A stretch of DNA of 64,000 nucleotides from assembly GCA_001464765.1 (NCBI GenBank), contig LNDV01000034.1:248001-312000 (forward strand), in the 5' to 3' direction. The position numbers and the translations under genes were made by a program. The stretch's first letter is position 1; every line of letters starts with the position of its first letter. Shown here in pieces: positions 59,248 through 64,000 of the stretch. This stretch comes from Betaproteobacteria bacterium Ga0077526 (lineage in GTDB: Bacteria; Pseudomonadota; Gammaproteobacteria; Burkholderiales; Ga0077523). A model generated the notes under the pieces. It was not told where the DNA came from and ran no database searches. It saw only the letters and a program-made list of their open reading frames with translations.

Positions 59248-60632
59248 CAGGGTCGCCACTGGATGGCCTCCACGAACCGGCGCATGAACGCCATGCCGCC
59301 CTCGAACTCCACACCGTACAGATCGACGTGACTCGCGAACCCGGCGTTCGGCTGATGCAGGCTCACCACACGCGCCGTGAAGTCGAAAAGTCCCTCGAGC
59401 TTGCGGTAGGAACGAACACACACCAGCAGTGCCGCATCGAACCCCTTCAGCTTGACGACCTGGTCTCGGCAGGAGAACGGCCCCAAGTGCCGCCGATGGC
59501 CGAAGTTGCCGGCGGCGTCCGCCAGCGCGCCGAGCCGCCGGGCGAATCGCCACGCGTCCAGGCCGCGAGCGGTCATGACTTCGTGGGAGAACGTGAAGTC
59601 ACCGCTCGTGAGCCCCTGCTGGACATACACACCGGCCTTGGCGCCGCACTGGATGCTCTCGGATCGGATCTGCTGCTGGGGCAGCGGATCCCCGGATGCA
59701 TTGCAGTCCACGAACGGCGCCAGCTTGCCGGGCAGCCGGTAGCCTTCGACCGACTGCGTGGGCACCGAACCGTCCTTGCCGTTCGGCTTGGCGGTGGGAG
59801 GCAGGACCCCGGTGGCCGCGAGCAGGTCGCGCGCATGGGCGCGCAACTGCGCCGAGACTTCCGCATGGGCACGGTCAATCTTCAGCGGGTCGCGCCGCGC
59901 GCGCTCGATCAGCGCCAGCGCGTGCTCCGCGGGCACCAGAAAGCTCACGAGCTGCTCGAACCGGTAGCCGGAAACGTTGATGCCGATGACGTCACCCCGC
60001 TGGTCGAGAGCCGGTCCGCCCGACATGCCGGGATTGATGGCACCCGAGTAATGAATGCGCGCATCGAAGGCGTCGGCCACCCGACCGTTCGAGACGCCCT
60101 CCGTGATGGTGAGCCCCACGTCGAGCGGGAAACCGATGGAGTAGGCGCGCTCGCCCTTGGGAGGAACCGTCGTGTTGAGACCGAGAGGTTCGGGGGCGAA
60201 GCCGTCGGCGCGGACCACCGCGAGGTCGTGGCGCACGTCGATGCCCAGCACCGTCACCTTCCCGGTCGCCCCATCGGGCGATCGGTACTCCAACCGGTAC
60301 TTCTCCGGATAGAGCACGTGTTCCGCCACCACATGGTAGTTAGTGAGCAGGAGCCCGCCGGCGCCGACGGCGAATCCGGTGCCGTGGAAGGCCTGCGCGG
60401 TGTTCGCGCCGAAGAAGCCCTGGATCTGCACGATGGCCGGCCGCACCCGGTCCAGCGTGTCGCGCGCCCGCTCGGAGAGCGTCGCCGGTTCGACGACAGG
60501 CGGGCGGGCCGGCGGCGGGGACGGCATCTGGGCCACCGCCGGCACCGCCGCGAGCAGGGCCAGACACGCGAGCGCGGCTGCCAGAACCCGCGACACACGG
60601 GATTTGTCGGAACTCGGGGCTTGCGGATGCAA
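59247..60632 (-). CDS. Secreted S1C-type trypsin-like serine protease
   Basis: A protein of 461 residues with a signal peptide (AAALACLALLAAVPAVA), a trypsin-like domain with H100 (LLTNYHVVAEH), D136 (DVRHDLAVV) and S204 (NPGMSGGPALD), all intact, and a long C-terminal region of about 200 residues of unknown fold with four Cys (FVDCNAS, IQCGAKAG, FSCRDQV, LLVCVRS). There is no PDZ domain, which separates it from DegP. It is translationally coupled to the FHA membrane protein. Confidence 0.88.
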   Translation of the reverse strand: MHPQAPSSDKSRVSRVLAAALACLALLAAVPAVAQMPSPPPARPPVVEPATLSERARDTLDRVRPAIVQIQGFFGANTAQAFHGTGFAVGAGGLLLTNYHVVAEHVLYPEKYRLEYRSPDGATGKVTVLGIDVRHDLAVVRADGFAPEPLGLNTTVPPKGERAYSIGFPLDVGLTITEGVSNGRVADAFDARIHYSGAINPGMSGGPALDQRGDVIGINVSGYRFEQLVSFLVPAEHALALIERARRDPLKIDRAHAEVSAQLRAHARDLLAATGVLPPTAKPNGKDGSVPTQSVEGYRLPGKLAPFVDCNASGDPLPQQQIRSESIQCGAKAGVYVQQGLTSGDFTFSHEVMTARGLDAWRFARRLGALADAAGNFGHRRHLGPFSCRDQVVKLKGFDAALLVCVRSYRKLEGLFDFTARVVSLHQPNAGFASHVDLYGVEFEGGMAFMRRFVEAIQWRP

Positions 60633-60743
60633 CGACTTCTCCTGCCGGAACGGATGCGGCGATTAGACCATGGGCGACGCGTATCGGGCGTTAGCGTCAG
60701 CAGGGTCCGCAAAAACCTGCGCGGTCGCGACGGAGGACTTTCC

Positions 60744-61145
60744 TCAGTCGGTCGGCACGCCACGGACACGTGCGGCGACCCAGGGCGTGAACAGCATAGC
60801 GATGAGCCCCAGGCCCATGAGCCCGCCGCGCGTGAGGTCGTAGTCCTCCAGCAGCCGGTACCAGGAGTAGCCCAGTGCCCGGCCCAGCAGAATCTCGAAG
60901 GCCACCGTGAGCCCCACCCAGAGCGCACCCACCTGGAGAAGCCTTCGCCTCGATCCCACGCGCATCCAGCGGATGAAGAGCCACGTGACGCCGAAGATGA
61001 TGAGGGCGCCCGAGAAGACGCTCACGCGCCGCGCGGGCAGGTCACCCATCACGGGGACCAGCAGAAGCTGGCGGAGCGTCCCGTGAACCGACTCCGCCAG
61101 GATGATCACGACCCAGACGGCGAGACTGCGAAGCCATGGACCCAT
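60744..61145 (-). CDS. Unknown small membrane protein
   Basis: A hydrophobic protein of 133 residues with four predicted membrane helices (SLAVWVVIILAESVHG, VFSGALIIFGVTWLFI, LLQVGALWVGLTVAF, GGLMGLGLIAMLFTPW). I recognise no named family. GGGAG stands seven bases before ATG 61145; the other ATG at 61151 is too close to it. It is the third gene of an operon of three small membrane proteins whose promoter region bears a palindrome also found before the GbsR-type regulator. Confidence 0.78.
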   Translation of the reverse strand: MGPWLRSLAVWVVIILAESVHGTLRQLLLVPVMGDLPARRVSVFSGALIIFGVTWLFIRWMRVGSRRRLLQVGALWVGLTVAFEILLGRALGYSWYRLLEDYDLTRGGLMGLGLIAMLFTPWVAARVRGVPTD

Positions 61146-61159
61146 TGCCATTCTCCCGG

Positions 61160-61678
61160 TCAGCGCGACACGCCCGTGCGCCAGGGGATGCTGAGAGGCG
61201 GGACGATCGGCGCTTGTACACCTCCCCGTTCGTCGTGACCGGCGAGGCGCCTCGACCACGCGCCCAGGACGGCACCAGCCAGCATGCCATGGGGCACGCA
61301 CCACAGCATGAGCGGCCCGACGTCGAGATGCCAGACCGCTTCGAACGGGCGCGCAAGCACCGCCGTTGCCGCGCAACCCAGCGCGCCGAACACCGCACCG
61401 ATGGCTGCCCGATGGACGGGCCCCGGATGCCTTCGGGCGGGCAGCCGCAGCCAGTACACGTAGGCGATCGCGCTCAACGTCGAAGGCACGATGCCGATCG
61501 CGTAGGCAAACGGGATGGGAAACAGAAAGATGTTGTAGGGAGCCCCGCCTATCAGCGGGCCCAGCAGCGCCAGCTTCGCGACCAGCCCCCAGTCGCGCCG
61601 ACCGAAGGCGGCGCTCCCGGAGGAGGAAGAAGCCGCGCCGCGACGAAGCACGGCAGCAGTCATGGCGCTCTCCTTCAT
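61160..61678 (-). CDS. Unknown membrane protein
   Basis: A protein of 172 residues with a Ser-rich N-terminus and four predicted helices (LLGPLIGGAPYNIFLFPI, FAYAIGIVPSTLSAIAYVYW, AAIGAVFGALGCAATAVLA, GPLMLWCVPHGMLAGAVLGAW). No family is recognised. ATG 61678 overlaps the preceding gene's stop (ATGA, 61675-61678), so it is coupled to it; the 133-residue membrane protein follows after 14 bp. Confidence 0.75.
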   Translation of the reverse strand: MKESAMTAAVLRRGAASSSSGSAAFGRRDWGLVAKLALLGPLIGGAPYNIFLFPIPFAYAIGIVPSTLSAIAYVYWLRLPARRHPGPVHRAAIGAVFGALGCAATAVLARPFEAVWHLDVGPLMLWCVPHGMLAGAVLGAWSRRLAGHDERGGVQAPIVPPLSIPWRTGVSR

Positions 61679-62037
61679 GCCGAGGGTTCGGAGGGCCCGC
61701 TCGTCATTGCCGCATCACGGACGCGGATGCCGTTCCGCCACACGCTGCTGGAGACGAACAGCACCGCGACGAACAGCCCGGCCAGCGCCAGCCCGATGGA
61801 AAGCCGCATCGCCCGCAACCAGTCGATGCCCTCGTAGCTCATGCCGAACGTGAGCACGAGGATCAGGGCGCCGGAGACCGCGAGCACGTCGGAGGAGCGA
61901 AGCCAGAATTCGGCGGCGGCATCGGATTCGCAGAATTCGAGGATGACCCGCCGGGTGGCGCCTCGCAGGTAGGCCAGCGCAGTCAGCACGACGCCCAGCG
62001 TGACGGCGAGGGAGGCAAAGAAAAGTTCGGGATTCAT
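61675..62037 (-). CDS. Unknown small membrane protein
   Basis: A protein of 120 residues with three or four predicted helices (LFFASLAVTLGVVLTALAYL, VLAVSGALILVLTFGMSY, LSIGLALAGLFVAVLFV). No family recognised. GAGGAG stands six bases before ATG 62037. It is the first gene of the operon; the palindrome at 62122-62147 lies about 85-110 bp upstream, between it and the regulator gene. Confidence 0.78.
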   Translation of the reverse strand: MNPELFFASLAVTLGVVLTALAYLRGATRRVILEFCESDAAAEFWLRSSDVLAVSGALILVLTFGMSYEGIDWLRAMRLSIGLALAGLFVAVLFVSSSVWRNGIRVRDAAMTSGPSEPSA

Positions 62038-62121
62038 GATCGACTCCTCTGAAGGAACAACAGGGAACAACCAGCGACTCGGCCGGATCGGCACGACCGC
62101 GACAGCATGCTCCGATCGTCA

Positions 62122-62147
62122 GTAATTTCTGTCATTACAGAAATCAA
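62122..62147. promoter_or_regulatory. Palindromic operator candidate before the membrane-protein operon
   Basis: ATTTCTGT (62125-62132), CATT, ACAGAAAT (62137-62144) is a perfect 8-bp inverted repeat with four-base spacing in an AT-rich island. The same arms with the same spacing occur at 62795-62814 before the regulator gene. It lies between the regulator stop (62162) and the operon start (62037). Confidence 0.75.
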
Positions 62148-62161
62148 TAGTCAAAAAAATT

Positions 62162-62770
62162 TCAACTGTCGGCCTTGCCCCGCACGAAGGTCTGAATCTT
62201 CGCGCCGAGCTTCATGATCTTCATCAGCGTGTCGGGCTCCATCCGCAGCATCTCGTCCGCCCAGGACGACAGCGATTCCATGAGCGTGGCCATCGCCGCG
62301 ATGCGCTGCCGACTCACCGCGGGCTCGAGGCCCGCGCCAGGGTCGTTCAGGAGGTCTCGCAGCATCCGCGCCGTGGGATCGAACTCCCTCGACTTGCGCT
62401 CCCGCACCACGGTGCGGAACAGTTCCCAGATGTCGCCGCTGGTCTCAAAGTGGTCCCGCCGGTCTCCCAGCAAATGAACACTGCGGACGAGATTCCAGTT
62501 CTGGAGTTCCTTCAGGCTGTTGCTGACATTGGAGCGGGCCACGCCCAGTGCGATCGAGATCTCGTCCGCGTGCATGGGTCGGGCGCCCAGATACAGCAAG
62601 GCGTGAATCTGCGCGACGGTACGGTTGACCCCCCAGCGCGACCCCATTTCGCCCCAGTGCAGGATGAAGCGCTGGGCGACCGGGGACAGTGCGGGCTCCC
62701 CGGTAGCGCCATCTTCAGAGGAGGCGGCAGTACGCTTGGGAACGGCTCGGCTGTGGCGGGCGGCTTTCAT
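62162..62770 (-). CDS. GbsR/MarR-family transcriptional regulator
   Basis: A regulator of 202 residues with a winged helix: FILHWGEMGSRWGVNRTVAQ, LYLGARPMHADEISIALGVA and RSNVSNSLKELQNWNLVRSV as recognition helix, followed by a wing with HLLGDRRDHFET. This is the GbsR-like branch of the MarR superfamily; the effector is unknown. ATG 62770 was chosen since the next inverted repeat begins 20 bp before it. It probably represses itself and the membrane-protein operon through the paired palindromes. Confidence 0.88.
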   Translation of the reverse strand: MKAARHSRAVPKRTAASSEDGATGEPALSPVAQRFILHWGEMGSRWGVNRTVAQIHALLYLGARPMHADEISIALGVARSNVSNSLKELQNWNLVRSVHLLGDRRDHFETSGDIWELFRTVVRERKSREFDPTARMLRDLLNDPGAGLEPAVSRQRIAAMATLMESLSSWADEMLRMEPDTLMKIMKLGAKIQTFVRGKADS

Positions 62771-62789
62771 GGCCTGCACACTACTCCTT

Positions 62790-62819
62790 CCGTAATTTCT
62801 GTCAAGACAGAAATTACGG
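62790..62819. promoter_or_regulatory. Palindromic operator candidate before the GbsR-type gene
   Basis: CCGTAATTTCTGTC (62790-62803) and GACAGAAATTACGG (62806-62819) are perfect 14-base arms around AA. The inner part ATTTCTGT-CAAG-ACAGAAAT matches the palindrome at 62125-62144. It ends 20 bp before the regulator start, a typical autoregulatory site. Confidence 0.85.
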
Positions 62820-62826
62820 CCCACTG

Positions 62827-63426
62827 TCAGAACCGGAAATGCCCGACGATGCGGTAGGCGAAGAGGACATCCTCCACCTTCACGCCAGCCCCGATGTTGT
62901 GGACGACCAAGGGCCGTCCGCCAGTTTGACGTGCCGTGACGAGGCCGATGTGCGGCTGCCCGCCGGCGAGCCGCCAGGAGACGATGTCGCCCGGACGATA
63001 GGCAGCCGGGTCCTTCGAGGGCGTCAATGCCTCGCCGTGACGGCGGAAGAACACTTCCAGGTTCGGCACCCGGCGATGGTCCACATTCGCATCGGGCCGG
63101 GAGAGCCCCCAAATCTTCGGATAGACCGTCCACGCCCGACGCATGTCCTCGTGCACACGCTGCTGCAGGTCGATGCCCAGGGCCCGCCGGTAGGCACGCA
63201 CGAGGACGTCCGTGCACACACCGACCTCCAGCGGCACGTCACCTCCCGGATAGACGAGGCGGCGATAGCTGCTGTCGTAGCGCACGGTCACGCCCACCTG
63301 CGATTCGGCGGCCGCCACAAGACGGGCAGCGCGATTCTCCGAGCGACTTTCCTGCGCGCGAAGCGGCGCGTTGCTCCACGCCAGCAGCGCAACGACAACG
63401 ATGAGGCGACGGCGCACCAAGACCAT
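62827..63426 (-). CDS. DUF1287-family exported protein
   Basis: An exported protein of 199 residues (signal peptide LIVVVALLAWSNAPLRA) of the DUF1287/YijF family, with an NlpC/P60-like shape: VCTDVLVRAYRRALGIDLQ holds a Cys, and YRPGDIVSWRL with PHIGLVTAR holds the conserved His. Such proteins may cut cell-wall amide bonds, but activity has not been shown. ATG 63426 is five bases after the MFS stop. It lies upstream of the regulator gene, in the same direction. Confidence 0.85.
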   Translation of the reverse strand: MVLVRRRLIVVVALLAWSNAPLRAQESRSENRAARLVAAAESQVGVTVRYDSSYRRLVYPGGDVPLEVGVCTDVLVRAYRRALGIDLQQRVHEDMRRAWTVYPKIWGLSRPDANVDHRRVPNLEVFFRRHGEALTPSKDPAAYRPGDIVSWRLAGGQPHIGLVTARQTGGRPLVVHNIGAGVKVEDVLFAYRIVGHFRF

Positions 63427-63431
63427 CCGCG

Positions 63432-64000
63432 TCAGCCTCGGAAGAAGTAACTGGCGCGCCACAGCGTGAGGAGCCCGATCAGCGCGAACCCGGCGCCGTA
63501 GCCCAGCCCCAGGGACACGACCACCCAGATGGCGAGCGGCGAGAGGAACACCCCGAGGTAGGTCATCGCGAAGGTGGCTCCGGTCACGGCCGCAGCCTGT
63601 TCGCGCGGCACGATGCGTCCGACCTCGGAAATGTAGACACCGTTCCATCCCACGGCCGTCGCGCCGAAGGCGAACGCCAGCAGAAAGATGGCAGCGACCG
63701 GCCATGCGTGGTCCACCCAGCCCACCGTGAACGCGGCCACGGTCATGCCGACGCCGAGCAGTCCGAGCAGGCGCCGAGGCGGTACGGCGCGATCCGCCAG
63801 GACGCCCCAGAAGATGCGGCCGACGACGCCGCCCGCCATGGCGACCGCCATGGCCGCGCCCGAGAAGGCGACGCCGCGACCCGCGGACTCGACGAGGTGC
63901 ACGACGAGATAGGACCCCAGGCACATCTGCATGCCCGAGTAGGCGAAGGACGCCAGCGCGAGTTCGCGCAGCGGTCGAACGGTCCACATCACCCGCAGCG
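63432..64000 (-). CDS. Major facilitator superfamily transporter, 5' truncated
   Basis: The C-terminal half of an MFS transporter; the open frame continues beyond the window edge (codons CTG CGG before GTG 63992). About six helices are visible, for example GRIFWGVLADRAVPPRRLLG, the loop motif of MFS proteins, and FAFGATAVGWNGVYISEV. The substrate cannot be inferred from this half. The DUF1287 gene follows after five bases. Confidence 0.85.
   Translation of the reverse strand, partial: LRVMWTVRPLRELALASFAYSGMQMCLGSYLVVHLVESAGRGVAFSGAAMAVAMAGGVVGRIFWGVLADRAVPPRRLLGLLGVGMTVAAFTVGWVDHAWPVAAIFLLAFAFGATAVGWNGVYISEVGRIVPREQAAAVTGATFAMTYLGVFLSPLAIWVVVSLGLGYGAGFALIGLLTLWRASYFFRG

Noticed and set aside
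1-64000. CRISPR array, tRNA, rRNA or insertion sequence
   Set aside because: Looked for regular spaced repeats, cloverleaf-like genes and transposase motifs; none was seen.

Overview
The window reads as a chromosomal segment of a GC-rich, Gram-negative, methylotrophic bacterium, most likely a betaproteobacterium. The core block trmL-gpsA-secB-grxC-rhodanese-gpmA-envC-ctpA-moeB is a gene order I know from Betaproteobacteria. A PEP-CTERM protein and SlmA fit that group. A lanthanide-type methanol dehydrogenase (XoxF) and an almost complete tetrahydromethanopterin (H4MPT)/methylofuran C1 pathway mark it as a methylotroph. I see no rRNA, tRNA, CRISPR array or insertion sequence. Nearly every base is coding; the only gene-free stretch over 300 bp lies upstream of xoxF.

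Bases 1-17,336: partial comF, then a complete mannose-sensitive haemagglutinin (MSHA) type IV pilus locus on the minus strand, transcribed mshE-G-B-A-C-D-O-P-Q-I-I2-J-K-L-M-N. It has the c-di-GMP-responsive ATPase, platform protein, pilins and minor pilins, the large MshQ surface protein, alignment proteins, lipoprotein secretin and accessory ATPase. The order is a circular permutation of the usual I-to-Q order, and mshF is missing.

Bases 17,456-28,069: housekeeping. trmL is on the plus strand. A minus-strand operon runs pglL (O-linked glycosyltransferase), rhodanese, grxC, trxC, secB, an SH3-domain protein that seems to start at CTG, and gpsA. On the plus strand follow gpmA, envC and ctpA with a clear terminator, then moeB. 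A class II aldolase-type gene closes the block.

Bases 28,123-32,777: mixed genes: an unknown membrane protein coupled to slmA, a HAD phosphatase, a MazG-like pyrophosphohydrolase, a glutaredoxin-like protein without cysteines, a PEP-CTERM protein and a small exported protein.

Bases 32,850-38,894: the methanol oxidation block on the minus strand: xoxF, a strong intrinsic terminator, xoxG (cytochrome c), xoxJ (periplasmic binding protein), a trypsin-like protease with TPR-like C-terminus, a small Cys-containing exported protein and a SoxYZ-like carrier. The 628-bp upstream region holds several palindromes and a leader that can form two exclusive hairpins, one exposing an anti-Shine-Dalgarno sequence.

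Bases 38,895-58,241: the H4MPT/methylofuran block. Formaldehyde from XoxF is captured by Fae, oxidised by MtdB, hydrolysed by Mch and released as formate by the FhcABCD formyltransferase/hydrolase complex. Around these lie cofactor genes: beta-RFAP synthase, DHPS-like, DmrB-like flavoprotein, folB, carbinolamine dehydratase, MfnB/D/E/F-like methylofuran genes, two further ATP-grasp ligases, a CitG-like protein, a HisA-like protein and DUF447. Most neighbours overlap by 4 bp (ATGA or GTGA).

Bases 58,273-64,000: an FHA-domain membrane protein coupled to a secreted S1C-type serine protease, three small unknown membrane proteins, a GbsR/MarR-type regulator with two near-identical palindromes (one before itself, one before the membrane-protein operon), a DUF1287 protein and a truncated MFS transporter.
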